A DNA stretch of 64,000 bases from Cytobacillus oceanisediminis (GTDB lineage Bacteria; Bacillota; Bacilli; Bacillales; Cytobacillaceae). The position numbers were made by a program, and so were the translations under genes. The stretch covers positions 1 through 64,000 of the forward strand of contig NZ_QGTW01000015.1 of the NCBI RefSeq assembly GCF_003182355.1, written 5' to 3'. The notes beneath the pieces are model-generated. The model did no database searches. It was not told the origin of the DNA and worked only from the letters and a program-made list of their open reading frames with translations. Each line of letters starts with the position of its first letter. Position 1 is the first letter of the stretch. This document shows positions 44,208 through 52,545 of this stretch, in pieces.

Positions 44208-44612
44208 CTATGAATCTTTTTTACTGCCGTCAAATATCTTCCCTAAAAAGAAACCATCTACTTCACTTAACTTACCTCGCCAGAGTATATCCCCTTTTGA
44301 GGGCGTCGGTTTACTATCCCCACAATATACCTTGGTTTCTTTCATATGAATGAAGTGGGCTTGCGAATCATCATTGGACTGGGCTGCTTCTCCTGCTTTT
44401 TCTAGCTGTTCACTGAACTTTTGAGCAACCTCATTCCCACCCTCAAATGTTTCACTTAGCGTATTGAAATAATCCTTGGCAGATACCAGGGTTCCTGTTA
44501 TAACTGCACCATTTACATTTAATGTAATATCTAAGGAGAAATCATGTTTGTTCGCTGCTTGCACAAAAAATTCCAGAATGCTATCTTTCGTTGTGCCAGA
44601 CTCAAGACTCAT
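44208..44612 (-). CDS. gvpU: gas vesicle protein GvpU
   Basis: A 134-residue protein very similar in pattern to B. megaterium GvpU: ILEFFVQAANKHDFSLDITLNVNGAVITG, then HFIHMKETKVYCGDSKPTPSKG and WRGKLSEVDGFFLGKI. In that species GvpU influences gas vesicle clustering within the cell. Last gene of the cluster, as in B. megaterium, two bases after the giant gvpT stop. GGAGG precedes the ATG. Confidence 0.9.
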   Translation of the reverse strand: MSLESGTTKDSILEFFVQAANKHDFSLDITLNVNGAVITGTLVSAKDYFNTLSETFEGGNEVAQKFSEQLEKAGEAAQSNDDSQAHFIHMKETKVYCGDSKPTPSKGDILWRGKLSEVDGFFLGKIFDGSKKDS

Positions 44613-44614
44613 AT

Positions 44615-47026
44615 TTACTCCTCCTTTTTAAATCCATTTAGAAGATATGTCTCCTCCTCATCAGTGATAACGGTGTAATCCTTATCTTTAGTCTTCTTGG
44701 ATATTGATTTCTTACCGATGGCACGCTTTTTGTTTTTACCAGATCTAGTATTGGCATTTTTGTTCTTATTACTTTCAGGATTCTTTTCGTCTTCGCTATC
44801 CTGATCATCTTCTTCATCTGAATCATCTTCGCCTTGATCTTGACTTTTTATTACTTCACTATCTTCTTGATCTTCCTCTTCTTCTTCACCGTCCTTGTCG
44901 TCATCCTGGTCTTGTTGTTTGCTTTTCACTGTAACACCAGTCCCTTGGCTTTCTGTCTCAGAGGGCTCTTCACTACTGTTTTCCTGTCCATCTTTCTCTG
45001 TGTTCTCTTCGCTATTCTGGTTCTTTTGTTGACTATTTACTTTTTCACCCGTCTCTTGACCTTCCTTCTCAGAGTCCTCTTCGTCATCTTGGCTCTGATC
45101 TTGGTTTCTTGTCTCTTCAGCTTCCGAGGTCACTTCTACTGATTCATCTTCTGTATCCTCCTGACCTTCTTCGTCTGTGCTCTTTCCTCCACTCTGGACT
45201 TGGTCTTGGCTTGCTGCTTCGTCCCCCATCTTTTGCACGTCTTCCTCGGAGGCTTCTTCACTATCTTCCTGACCTTCTTCGTCTCTGCTCTCTATGCTAC
45301 TCTGGACTTGATCTTGATTTGCTGCTTTATCATCCGTCTCTTGCCCGTCTTCCTCGGAGGCTCCTTCACTATCTTCCTGACCTTCTTCGTCTGTGTTCTC
45401 TCCGCCACTCTGGACTTGGTCTTGGTTTACTGCTTCGTCCCCCGTCTTTCGCCCGTCTTCCTCGGAGGCTCCTTCACTATCTTCTGGACCTTCTTCGTCT
45501 GTGTTCTCTTCGCCACTCTGGACTTGGTTTGCTTCTTTGTCATCCGTCTCTTGCCCGTCTTCCTTGGAGCCATCTTCTTGACCCGCATTAACTTCTTCGC
45601 TTTCTTGTTTTTGCTGTTTGGTCAGCGCTTGTTTATCTTCATTTTGACTTTCTTCATCTAAATTCTTTTGACCACCTTCTGGTCCTTTTTCCCCGTCGAC
45701 TTTTTCACTTTGACTCTTCGCGTCTTTTTCCGTTTCTTCTGACTGGCCAGCATTTTGACCCAATTCTAAATGATCACTTTCACCCTTTTTTTCTTGAATT
45801 AAAATGGTTAGCATCTGTTCAATTTCACCTAGCCGGTCCTGTAATTCTTCATTTTCTTTTTTTAATGATTCGTATTCTTTTTGGGTAGAGTTGTCATAGC
45901 TTGTTCCATTATTATTACTTCCCTCTTGATCTTCTGATTGGGACTGGGAGCGTTCATTGTTCCCTTCACCCTCTGATTGGGACTGGGAGCGTTCATTGTT
46001 CCCTTCATCCTCTGATTGGGACTGGGAGCGTTCATTGTTCCCTTCACACTCTGATTGGGACTGGGAGCGTTCATTGTTCCCTTCACCCTCTGATTGGGAT
46101 TGGGAGCGTTCATTGTTCCCTTCACCCTCTGATTGGGATTGGGAGCGTTCATTATTCCCTTCGCCCTCTGATTGGGACTGGGAGCGTTCATTGTTCCCTT
46201 CGCCCTCTGATTGGGACTGGGAGCGCTCATTGTTCCCTTCACCCTCTGATTGGGACTGGGAGCGTTCATTGTTCCCTTCGCCCTCTGATTGGGGCTGGGA
46301 GCGTTCATTGTTCCCTTCGCCCTCTGATTGGGACTGGGAGCGCTCATTGTTCCCTTCACCCTCTGATTGGGACTGGGAGCCTTTATTTTTAAATGGACCT
46401 TCTAAATACGATTGAAAATCGTTGTGATCTTTTTCACTTTGAGATTTGGCCTGATTTTCCTCATTCTGTCCCTGCTCACTCTTCAACCCGCTTGGGGAAG
46501 ATGACTCTTTACTATTTTTATTGGAGTCGCCAGTTCCCTCATCCTTTTTTTGGCCTTCACTCTTATTTTTTCTTTCTTGAGCAAGTTTTGTGATCATTTC
46601 TTCCAAATGGTCCAAGCGGTCATTAAGGCTTCCACTTTCTTGATTTGGCGTTTGTTGCTTATTCTCATTTGAATTGCTTTCGTTAGATTTTAGACTTGTA
46701 TGATCTCCAGAGTTTTCTCCTGATTCGGAAGAGCTATCCTTTTGGGAATCTCCTCTATTGAATATCTTTGAAGCTGAATCCTTGATGGAACCCACTGCTT
46801 TCTGAGAGTTTTCTTTCACTTTCTGGCCTAAACCAGTTCCTTTGCTGCTTAACTTCTCGGCATTCAAGCTTAAGGCTAGCTTTTTCCCATTCTCTGGAGC
46901 ACTCAAATATCCGATAGAAGCCCCAATCAGTCCTCCTACAATCGAACGTCTAAGCTGACTGACATTTGAACTATTTTCGTTTTTTGTTTCTTGTGTTTTG
47001 TTCTCATTTGCAATTTTTTCTGCCAT
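44615..47026 (-). CDS. gvpT: giant GvpT-like repeat protein, 803 residues
   Basis: The N-terminus is GvpT/YtxH-like: a disordered head, then a glycine-zipper helix RRSIVGGLIGASIGYLSAPENGKKL (26-50) and amphipathic KENSQKAVGSIKDSASKIF. A coiled coil follows (134-152). Residues 217-372 hold twelve 13-residue repeats SQSQSEGEGNNER (the last degenerate). A second coiled coil lies at 385-415, and 488-629 hold four 36-residue acidic repeats. The C-terminus is acidic, then Lys-rich. B. megaterium GvpT is under 300 residues, so this is nearly three times longer. Overall highly acidic and probably disordered outside the coils. The role in vesicles is unknown. Confidence 0.85.
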   Translation of the reverse strand: MAEKIANENKTQETKNENSSNVSQLRRSIVGGLIGASIGYLSAPENGKKLALSLNAEKLSSKGTGLGQKVKENSQKAVGSIKDSASKIFNRGDSQKDSSSESGENSGDHTSLKSNESNSNENKQQTPNQESGSLNDRLDHLEEMITKLAQERKNKSEGQKKDEGTGDSNKNSKESSSPSGLKSEQGQNEENQAKSQSEKDHNDFQSYLEGPFKNKGSQSQSEGEGNNERSQSQSEGEGNNERSQPQSEGEGNNERSQSQSEGEGNNERSQSQSEGEGNNERSQSQSEGEGNNERSQSQSEGEGNNERSQSQSEGEGNNERSQSQSECEGNNERSQSQSEDEGNNERSQSQSEGEGNNERSQSQSEDQEGSNNNGTSYDNSTQKEYESLKKENEELQDRLGEIEQMLTILIQEKKGESDHLELGQNAGQSEETEKDAKSQSEKVDGEKGPEGGQKNLDEESQNEDKQALTKQQKQESEEVNAGQEDGSKEDGQETDDKEANQVQSGEENTDEEGPEDSEGASEEDGRKTGDEAVNQDQVQSGGENTDEEGQEDSEGASEEDGQETDDKAANQDQVQSSIESRDEEGQEDSEEASEEDVQKMGDEAASQDQVQSGGKSTDEEGQEDTEDESVEVTSEAEETRNQDQSQDDEEDSEKEGQETGEKVNSQQKNQNSEENTEKDGQENSSEEPSETESQGTGVTVKSKQQDQDDDKDGEEEEEDQEDSEVIKSQDQGEDDSDEEDDQDSEDEKNPESNKNKNANTRSGKNKKRAIGKKSISKKTKDKDYTVITDEEETYLLNGFKKEE
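45140..45565 (-). repeat. four 108-bp coding repeats in gvpT
   Basis: Encode residues 488-629, units of 34, 36, 36 and 36 residues of the form EEDGQETDDKAANQDQVQS then a DEEGQEDSEGAS end. They are diverged at both DNA and protein level, so older than the 39-bp array. Confidence 0.85.
45911..46378 (-). repeat. twelve 39-bp coding repeats in gvpT
   Basis: Each 39-bp unit encodes SQSQSEGEGNNER; units are nearly identical in DNA (eleven full, one degenerate). Exact multiples of three keep the frame. The near-identity implies recent expansion by slippage or unequal crossing over, and copy number probably varies between strains. Confidence 0.95.
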
Positions 47027-47091
47027 GCTAAAACCTCCTTTTGTTAAATATCGATATACTAAGCCCCTTACTATTCTTATAGATTCATATT

Positions 47092-47697
47092 TTATCCGTT
47101 AGAATTTAATTTGTATGAGGTCTCTTCCTGACCTTCTTTATCCTCAAGGAGCTTGGATAACATCTCTTCTAAGCGATCAAGGCGTTCATTGACATTTTCC
47201 TTAACTGGACTTGATGGCTCCTGATTGTTTTTATCAGTATTTTTCTCGTTGTATGATTTAAGAGTTGTTTCGTTTTCAGTATTTTCTTCTGATTCATTTG
47301 AATAGCCTTCAACCTGCCCATCCTCTCGCTTGAACAGCTTTCCGGCAGCGTTTTTGATAGATTCTGTTGCTTTCTTTGACTTTTCTTTCACTGTTTGTCC
47401 TAAATTGGATCCTGTGTTTTTTAATTTATCTGCGCCTATACTCTCCTTAAGTTTTTCCCCATTTTCAGGAGTAGCCAAGTACCCAATTGCGGCTCCAATC
47501 AAGCCGCCAGTTATCGTACGTCGAATCGGGCTGCCATTAGAACCCGTTTCCTCGGTCTGTGTCTCGTGATTGTTAGTTTCTTGGATTTGGTTTTCAGTAG
47601 TGTCTTGTGCCTGGTTCTTAGTATTGCTGGTATCTCGTGTCTTGTTTTCGGTATTGTTTGTCTCCTGGGTTTGGTTTTCTGCATTTTTTGTTTCCAT
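47092..47697 (-). CDS. GvpT-like protein, normal-sized paralogue
   Basis: A 201-residue paralogue of the giant protein downstream. A 50-residue Asn/Thr/Glu/Gln-rich head with repeated TNNTENQTQET-like units precedes the YtxH-like helix RRTITGGLIGAAIGYLATPENGEKL and the amphipathic KEKSKKATESIKNAAGKLF. It ends in a coiled coil NERLDRLEEMLSKLLEDK. B. megaterium has one gvpT at this point, so either this gene or the giant one may be the true orthologue. The 65-bp gap to the next gene has a ribosome site AAGGAGG. Confidence 0.8.
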   Translation of the reverse strand: METKNAENQTQETNNTENKTRDTSNTKNQAQDTTENQIQETNNHETQTEETGSNGSPIRRTITGGLIGAAIGYLATPENGEKLKESIGADKLKNTGSNLGQTVKEKSKKATESIKNAAGKLFKREDGQVEGYSNESEENTENETTLKSYNEKNTDKNNQEPSSPVKENVNERLDRLEEMLSKLLEDKEGQEETSYKLNSNG

Positions 47698-47715
47698 TGG
47701 TCATCACCCCCCTGT

Positions 47716-48048
47716 TTAATAGTTAAATTCTTTTGAATTCAAACGGTTTTTGGACATGCTCTGCTCAAGAGATTCGAGTCTTTCCTGAAGCCTCTTATTC
47801 TCTTCCTGGAGAGCCTTTGTATTGTTATCTGTAGCTTTGGACGTTAGGTAAGGATCATTTTCCCACCAGTCCATGCCAATTTCCTTTGCCTTATCAACAG
47901 AAGCGACAATAAGGCGAATCTTAATGGTTAATAGCTCAATATCCGCAATTCCCACGGTGATGTCACCAGCAATTACCACGCCTTTATCCAATATTTTCTC
48001 AAGCACGTCTACAATCGTACTGGACTGCATGGAATGTTCGACTGCCAT
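47716..48048 (-). CDS. gvpJ: minor gas vesicle protein GvpJ
   Basis: A 110-residue member of the GvpA superfamily: VLEKILDKGVVIAGDITVGIADIELLTIKIRLIVASVDKA covers the shell-forming fold. The C-terminal 40 residues form a coiled coil (EENKRLQERLESLEQSM) not found in GvpA. GvpJ is a minor component thought to act in nucleation at the vesicle tips. Located between gvpK and gvpT as in B. megaterium. Confidence 0.92.
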   Translation of the reverse strand: MAVEHSMQSSTIVDVLEKILDKGVVIAGDITVGIADIELLTIKIRLIVASVDKAKEIGMDWWENDPYLTSKATDNNTKALQEENKRLQERLESLEQSMSKNRLNSKEFNY

Positions 48049-48073
48049 TTTAAAGTCCTCCTATGCGGTTGAA

Positions 48074-48358
48074 TTACATTAGGCTTCCTAAAGGACCTAG
48101 ATCAATATTTAAGTCATCATCATCCAAGCCGAAAATTTCTTTCAATTCTTCCATTTTTTCTTCAAGATTCATTAACGCCTCGCCTAGATTTTCGATTTGT
48201 TCGTCTGTCAAGGTCCCGCCTTCAACACGCCTAATGGCATGCCTTTCGACAATTTGCCTTAGAAGCTCAATGACGGTTAGCACAAGCTGAGCTAATCCAT
48301 GCTCTGCATTGTCCGGATCAAGAATAATCTTTCCATTTGTTTGGTTGGCCGGTTGCAT
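48074..48358 (-). CDS. gvpK: gas vesicle protein GvpK
   Basis: A 94-residue protein with the GvpK core AEHGLAQLVLTVIELLRQIVERHAIRRVEGG, then a helical EQIENLGEALMNLEEKMEELKEIFGL and a short acidic end. Essential for vesicle formation in several organisms; exact role unclear. It starts 41 bp inside the end of gvpS, so translation is coupled. Confidence 0.93.
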   Translation of the reverse strand: MQPANQTNGKIILDPDNAEHGLAQLVLTVIELLRQIVERHAIRRVEGGTLTDEQIENLGEALMNLEEKMEELKEIFGLDDDDLNIDLGPLGSLM

Positions 48359-48599
48359 TACTCAACTCCTCCCTTTGTGAATCAAATTGTTCTGAAGATA
48401 TCGTTTTGCAATCCCCCTGCTGAGTTTGAACAAGGGATTCTACGGAAGCTATGAGCAATCTCAAATCCAGGTAAACAAGGTCGACACCTGCAATTGAGAT
48501 CACTAAATCTGCCTTTATAGCAACACCCTTATCAAGAATCACATCCAAAATATCAATTAAGGCAATATCCTTGTTTTCTATTGATTCTTTTAGTGACAT
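48318..48599 (-). CDS. gvpS: gas vesicle protein GvpS (GvpA superfamily)
   Basis: A 93-residue GvpA-type protein: LIDILDVILDKGVAIKADLVISIAGVDLVYLDLRLLIASVESL. The C-terminal 30 residues are polar. One of four GvpA-superfamily members here (A, B, J and S). Its end overlaps gvpK. Confidence 0.92.
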   Translation of the reverse strand: MSLKESIENKDIALIDILDVILDKGVAIKADLVISIAGVDLVYLDLRLLIASVESLVQTQQGDCKTISSEQFDSQREELSNATGQPNKWKDYS

Positions 48600-48613
48600 A
48601 ACCTCATCCTCAC

Positions 48614-49420
48614 CTATGAGAAGCTAGAAAAATGGTAAGCCGGCCATGGCCCAGATGCCTCAAACTGCCACCCGGTTTTTTGCATACTCTTTTCATATTC
48701 CTGGATTTTTTCTAAAAATATTTCTATTTTTGATTTCGGAATTAGGTATACCCCATTCCATGCCATGTTGTCTTTTCTTCCTGTCACAACATTGCCCCAA
48801 TTTCTTTTAACATTTCCTTTAAGAGCAAACTCTCTGAGATGTAAATGTATTTGTTCACTAACCTTGTTTTTTTCCTCTTCAAGTTGGGATTCAATCAATT
48901 TGTCTAGTTTTTTCTTTTCGAAAAATTGTTTGCCCTTAGGCATCTGACTAATTTCTTCCCTTTTTGCTTCTATTGTTGGATTGCTCTGACTTACTTGTTT
49001 TTTTAACATCTTGTCATTACAGTAGATTTTTAAATTCCATTCTTCATTCCCGGAAATTAAATTGAATGCACTAATCATTTTGGATTCATTGGATTGCACA
49101 GCATTTTCCAAACTTTTTTGATTTTTATAGATAGTGCAAAATTTCAAAGGGATGATGGTGAACATTTTTGAAAGTTTTAATACTGTTTCATGATGATGAA
49201 AGGCCTTTTCCTGAAGCCATTCCATATCATCGTTAATTCGATCCTTAATACTCTCTTCCGAGTAATTTTCTGAATTCAGGTCACAAACAATAGCCGTGAT
49301 TTTTCCTATATGAATGGTGTATAGGACACCTTCCCCGTCAAACCCTTTTAAAGATGGAAATGATTGGTTTGTTGCCTCCTTTGTTGGGGTTAATCCATAT
49401 AAATAAATTAAACCGTCCAT
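48614..49420 (-). CDS. gvpL: gas vesicle protein GvpL (GvpF/L family)
   Basis: A 268-residue GvpF/L protein: opens LIYLYGLTPTKEA, with a central LKLSKMFTIIPLKFCTIYKN segment, a Lys/Glu-rich helical region and the ending GWQFEASGPWPAYHFSSF that is the family C-terminal signature. These cytosolic proteins bind GvpA and act in assembly. It lies 13 bp after gvpG. Confidence 0.93.
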   Translation of the reverse strand: MDGLIYLYGLTPTKEATNQSFPSLKGFDGEGVLYTIHIGKITAIVCDLNSENYSEESIKDRINDDMEWLQEKAFHHHETVLKLSKMFTIIPLKFCTIYKNQKSLENAVQSNESKMISAFNLISGNEEWNLKIYCNDKMLKKQVSQSNPTIEAKREEISQMPKGKQFFEKKKLDKLIESQLEEEKNKVSEQIHLHLREFALKGNVKRNWGNVVTGRKDNMAWNGVYLIPKSKIEIFLEKIQEYEKSMQKTGWQFEASGPWPAYHFSSFS

Positions 49421-49433
49421 TTTCTTGCTACCC

Positions 49434-49688
49434 TCATTTCTTCTTTGCCATCTCTTCCCATTGTTCCATTTCCAGTCGTTTTGCCACTTCGTATCTTACT
49501 ATCAGTTCTTCTTCCTTCGACTTGTAAGCCTCTTCAGGTATTTCACCAAGCTCATACATCATCTGCAGCTGAATGAGCTTTTGCTGAATGGTTGGAAGGT
49601 CGTAAAGTTCCTTATCTGCCTCTTCTTTCACCTTTTCCGCTATTTTAATGACAAGATTGATAGGTGAGGAAACCATTTTATGCAGCAT
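49434..49688 (-). CDS. gvpG: gas vesicle protein GvpG
   Basis: An 84-residue helical protein: INLVIKIAEKVKEEADKELYDLPTIQQKLIQLQMMYELGEIPEEAYKSKEEELIVRYEVAK is the GvpG pattern. An accessory assembly protein. Its ATG shares one base with the gvpF stop. Confidence 0.93.
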   Translation of the reverse strand: MLHKMVSSPINLVIKIAEKVKEEADKELYDLPTIQQKLIQLQMMYELGEIPEEAYKSKEEELIVRYEVAKRLEMEQWEEMAKKK

Positions 49689-50455
49689 CAGGCACCCTCG
49701 ACTGTTAATCTGATATTGACAAAGTTATATGCGGGCCAAGGGCCGCTATAGCTGAATTCGACTTTATCCTTCCATTTTTCATACGCCTCATTAACTTTTT
49801 GATCAAACTCGGCTTCTTTATCTTGATCAACGAGAAAGGATGCATTTAGAAGCATTTTTTCACTTATTGGGTCATTTACTTTTGAAGCTTCAGCCGATTC
49901 TTTCAAAGTGTTAAACACTTCCTGCTTTATTTCGTTTTGCAGGGAAGCTACGATTCTTTGGGCAGCGCCGCCCAATTGAATTCTTTCGTAATAGCTGGCG
50001 GCTTCAGATTTTCCCTTAACGGCATTTGCCATCTTTTCAACCTGGGGGTTCCCGCTAACTTGTGATTCAAGCCACTCTTTTTTTCCAATCACCTTTAACC
50101 CAAGTTCAATCTTGCCATTTATTTCTGGGAAAAGCTTCTCAAATTGGGGGTATAAATTTTCTAGCAGTACACCAACATCCTCCTTTGAATGAAACACATT
50201 CCCAAAACTGACAGGTATTACGGTCTGATTCTGCTTCATCACGAGTGACACAGCGTCTTGATGCATCATTAAATTATCTTTATTAGGATGATAAATTTTC
50301 ATAGGAACCTCGGCAGCTACCATGGCTGCATCTTTATATGGAATCATAAATAACTCTTTTTTCTCTCCTTCAATTTCGATAGTGCCAAACTTCTCGTCCC
50401 CTTCTGTCTGGATACCGCAAAAAATATATATACCCAATTGTCCATTATGGCTCAT
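49688..50455 (-). CDS. gvpF: gas vesicle protein GvpF (GvpF/L family)
   Basis: A 255-residue GvpF/L protein: opens GIYIFCGIQTEG, with QTVIPVSFGNVFHSKEDVGVLLENLYPQF in the first domain and the end KVEFSYSGPWPAYNFVNIRL as the second-domain signature. It binds the shell protein GvpA and is incorporated in some vesicles. Distinct from GvpL of the same family later in the cluster. Confidence 0.93.
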   Translation of the reverse strand: MSHNGQLGIYIFCGIQTEGDEKFGTIEIEGEKKELFMIPYKDAAMVAAEVPMKIYHPNKDNLMMHQDAVSLVMKQNQTVIPVSFGNVFHSKEDVGVLLENLYPQFEKLFPEINGKIELGLKVIGKKEWLESQVSGNPQVEKMANAVKGKSEAASYYERIQLGGAAQRIVASLQNEIKQEVFNTLKESAEASKVNDPISEKMLLNASFLVDQDKEAEFDQKVNEAYEKWKDKVEFSYSGPWPAYNFVNIRLTVEGA

Positions 50456-50469
50456 TTTCAGACTCTCCT

Positions 50470-51390
50470 TTATCCACTAATAACCTTCATGTTTTTACAT
50501 GCTTCTATAATCAATTTTTCTGACGTTTTTAATGGTTCATCCGCTTCTATGCATCGACTTACCTGGTGGCCTAATATATCAATGCATAGCCGCTGAAAAC
50601 TTGAATGAGACCCATCTATTGGAATTCCTTCTTCTTGGGCCAACTTGACAATCATTAATGAAGCCCGCAAGCTCGGCCCGCTATCACCTTTGCATTCTTT
50701 GCGCAAATCGGCTACAAGACTCGTAATTGCTTTAGCCTCACTCTTGTCAATATCCAATTTTTCCGAGACAACTTCTGCCTCGCGGTCACTGTCTTTGTGA
50801 TCGATAAATATGGTGATGAGTCTATCCAGCAATGCATCCTGGGTTTGATATACACCTGCATACTCCTCGGGATTGCTTGTGAAAATCACAGCAAAGTCCG
50901 GGTGAACGCGTACAAAAGGCTCAGTCAATTTTGTTCCGTACAAAGGAAGAATTCCTTCCTCTAATATGGATAAAAAGATATTATTCGTAGTTGGCCGCGA
51001 ACGTGTAAATTCATCATAAACAAGGGTGTATCCATTCTTGACTGCTTCCATCAAACGTCCGTCTTTCCAAATCTCCGTCACACTTTCGTCTCTTTTGTAT
51101 ACTGAACGAATATAATTGTCGACCACCTTTTTGCTTGTATATCCGGTAAAATCACCAATTAAATCCTTATTGTTTAATTCATGGTTTCCGTGAATCAGCA
51201 TGATAGGTTTTTTTCTTCTCTTTGCAAGAGCTATTGCCAGAGAGGTTTTTCCTGCTCCAGATGGACCTGTAAAGTGGACCGGGTACCCAGCTTTTAAATA
51301 TTGCAATGACCGGGAAAGCAAGTCTTCTGTCTTTTCGTCTTGTATGATGGCTTTAGTATCCTTCCTGATCTGTTTCTTTAAGACTGTCAC
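50470..51390 (-). CDS. gvpN: gas vesicle AAA ATPase GvpN
   Basis: A 306-residue MoxR-type AAA ATPase. Walker A is GPSGAGKTS (42-50), Walker B TLVYDEFTR near 123 and sensor 1 FTSNPEEYAGVY near 168, with HGNHELNNKDLIGDFTGYTSKK between. It is needed for growth of vesicles from the bicone stage to full size. The frame is open 44 codons further upstream, but that overlaps gvpR; GTG 51390 with GGAGG eight bases upstream fits the known GvpN start (MTVL). Confidence 0.94.
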   Translation of the reverse strand: MTVLKKQIRKDTKAIIQDEKTEDLLSRSLQYLKAGYPVHFTGPSGAGKTSLAIALAKRRKKPIMLIHGNHELNNKDLIGDFTGYTSKKVVDNYIRSVYKRDESVTEIWKDGRLMEAVKNGYTLVYDEFTRSRPTTNNIFLSILEEGILPLYGTKLTEPFVRVHPDFAVIFTSNPEEYAGVYQTQDALLDRLITIFIDHKDSDREAEVVSEKLDIDKSEAKAITSLVADLRKECKGDSGPSLRASLMIVKLAQEEGIPIDGSHSSFQRLCIDILGHQVSRCIEADEPLKTSEKLIIEACKNMKVISG

Positions 51391-51415
51391 TCTTTTTTCC
51401 TCCCTGTGCCCCGTC

Positions 51416-51682
51416 CTACACTTCTTGATTAATTGCACTTCTGTAACGGATATCCCGCCGCTTATAAGAAGTGACTTCCTTCTCCTTGTTAAGAGAAACA
51501 TCGTAGACACCCAACATTTCATCTTTTGCGTATTTTTTCATATATTCCTTTTCTTCTATCACTTCCACAGTAAGCTTCCAGCCATTGTTTTCACTCTCTT
51601 CCACCGAGGTGATTTTATGAACCGGGGCTACATATTCATTAAAGAATTCAGTAACATTTCCGATAATTTTTTTAATTTCCAT
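51416..51682 (-). CDS. gvpR: gas vesicle protein GvpR (GvpO family)
   Basis: An 88-residue protein of the GvpO/GvpR group: VTEFFNEYVAPVHKITSVEESENNGWKLTVEVIEEKEYMKKYAKDEMLGVYDVSLNKEKEVTSYKRRDIRYRS. Small cytosolic factor for assembly or regulation. Location between the second gvpA-type gene and gvpN matches B. megaterium. Confidence 0.9.
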   Translation of the reverse strand: MEIKKIIGNVTEFFNEYVAPVHKITSVEESENNGWKLTVEVIEEKEYMKKYAKDEMLGVYDVSLNKEKEVTSYKRRDIRYRSAINQEV

Positions 51683-51750
51683 ACTTGCCTCCCGCTAAAG
51701 CATCACAGGCCGGGATTGATTTAATAATCCCGGCTGTGTTTCTTGTACTT

Positions 51751-52011
51751 TTAAATACTAAAGCGTGCATTTCTGTCATTTTGCTGAAGTGGCAGTCCGT
51801 TTTCTTCCACCTCATCACTAAGTAATCCGACAGCCTCTGCATAACGCAGCCATGTATCCACACTGGCAATAACCACTCTTGCCTCAACTGTTAAAATTTC
51901 AATGCCAACAACTGAGACCCTGACAAATGCGTCGATTACAATTCCTTTATCCAGAATACGGTCAATAACCTCCGCCAAGCTGGAACTATCTGTACTTTTT
52001 TGAACTGCCAT
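51751..52011 (-). CDS. gvpB: major gas vesicle shell protein GvpB
   Basis: An 86-residue GvpA-type shell protein: SLAEVIDRILDKGIVIDAFVRVSVVGIEILTVEARVVIASVDTWLRYAEAVGLL is the conserved helix-strand-strand-helix unit that polymerises into the hollow wall. It differs from GvpA (53121) mainly after residue 67 and in Val for Leu at one position; synonymous sites differ widely, so the duplication is old. In B. megaterium GvpB is the main shell protein. Confidence 0.95.
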   Translation of the reverse strand: MAVQKSTDSSSLAEVIDRILDKGIVIDAFVRVSVVGIEILTVEARVVIASVDTWLRYAEAVGLLSDEVEENGLPLQQNDRNARFSI

Positions 52012-52038
52012 TGCTGTATTCTCCTTTCACCATGTCAT

Positions 52039-52509
52039 TTAAGAACCCATAGTCTTTATGTCATTCGAGGATTTAATATTTTCTGCAGTCTTTATTTTAG
52101 TAGCTCCCTTAATATCCTTTGACGTCTTTATGCTGCTTGCGCCTTTGATATTCTTGACGCTCTTTACTTTCCGCTTTTCGCCGTCATCTTCATTTGCAGA
52201 AGATACTTTCTTTTGGAAGTTCTCCCCGGCTTCAACGACTTTCCCAAGCTTCTCTCTAGCTGAAAGCAAAACCTCCTGGGTTTTTTCTTTTGCTTCTCCT
52301 GCTTTATGGTGGACTTTATCTGCAAAATCGTCTCTCGCATTCTCCAGCTTCTCGGTAAATTCTTCCCCTTTGCTCTGAATATGCTCTACGAATTTTTCTT
52401 TTGCTTTTTCTGCTACTACTTCATTTGCTTTTTCTTCCAGCGGCTCCGGGGCATTCTTAATCGCACTTTTTGCAATCTTTTTAACTACTTTTCTTACTCC
52501 ATTGCCCAT
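52039..52509 (-). CDS. gvpQ: gas vesicle protein GvpQ
   Basis: A 156-residue basic, helical protein: RKVVKKIAKSAIKNAPEPLEEKANEVVAEKAKEKFVEHI, then a long amphipathic helical stretch. The last 45 residues repeat a five-to-seven-residue unit (VKNIKGASSIKTSKDIKGATKIKT, AENIKSSNDIKT) that looks like a small beta-solenoid or ribbon. Position after gvpP matches B. megaterium. The role is unknown; it is specific to Bacillus-type clusters. Confidence 0.87.
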   Translation of the reverse strand: MGNGVRKVVKKIAKSAIKNAPEPLEEKANEVVAEKAKEKFVEHIQSKGEEFTEKLENARDDFADKVHHKAGEAKEKTQEVLLSAREKLGKVVEAGENFQKKVSSANEDDGEKRKVKSVKNIKGASSIKTSKDIKGATKIKTAENIKSSNDIKTMGS

Positions 52510-52545
52510 CCAGTCACCCCCGGTTTATAGAAAAAGGAATTGGCC

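Noticed and set aside
44834..45661. Plus-strand hydrophobic frames opposite gvpT
   Set aside because: They mirror the acidic/Gln-rich coding of gvpT on the other strand and overlap one another; not real membrane proteins.
45911..46378. Regular 39-bp repeats that look like a CRISPR array
   Set aside because: Units are contiguous without unique spacers, are multiples of three and lie in frame inside gvpT; no cas genes are nearby.
45862..46415. Long open frames on both strands across the gvpT repeat
   Set aside because: They arise because a 39-bp repeat without stops in one unit stays open in every copy; no ribosome sites or family similarity.
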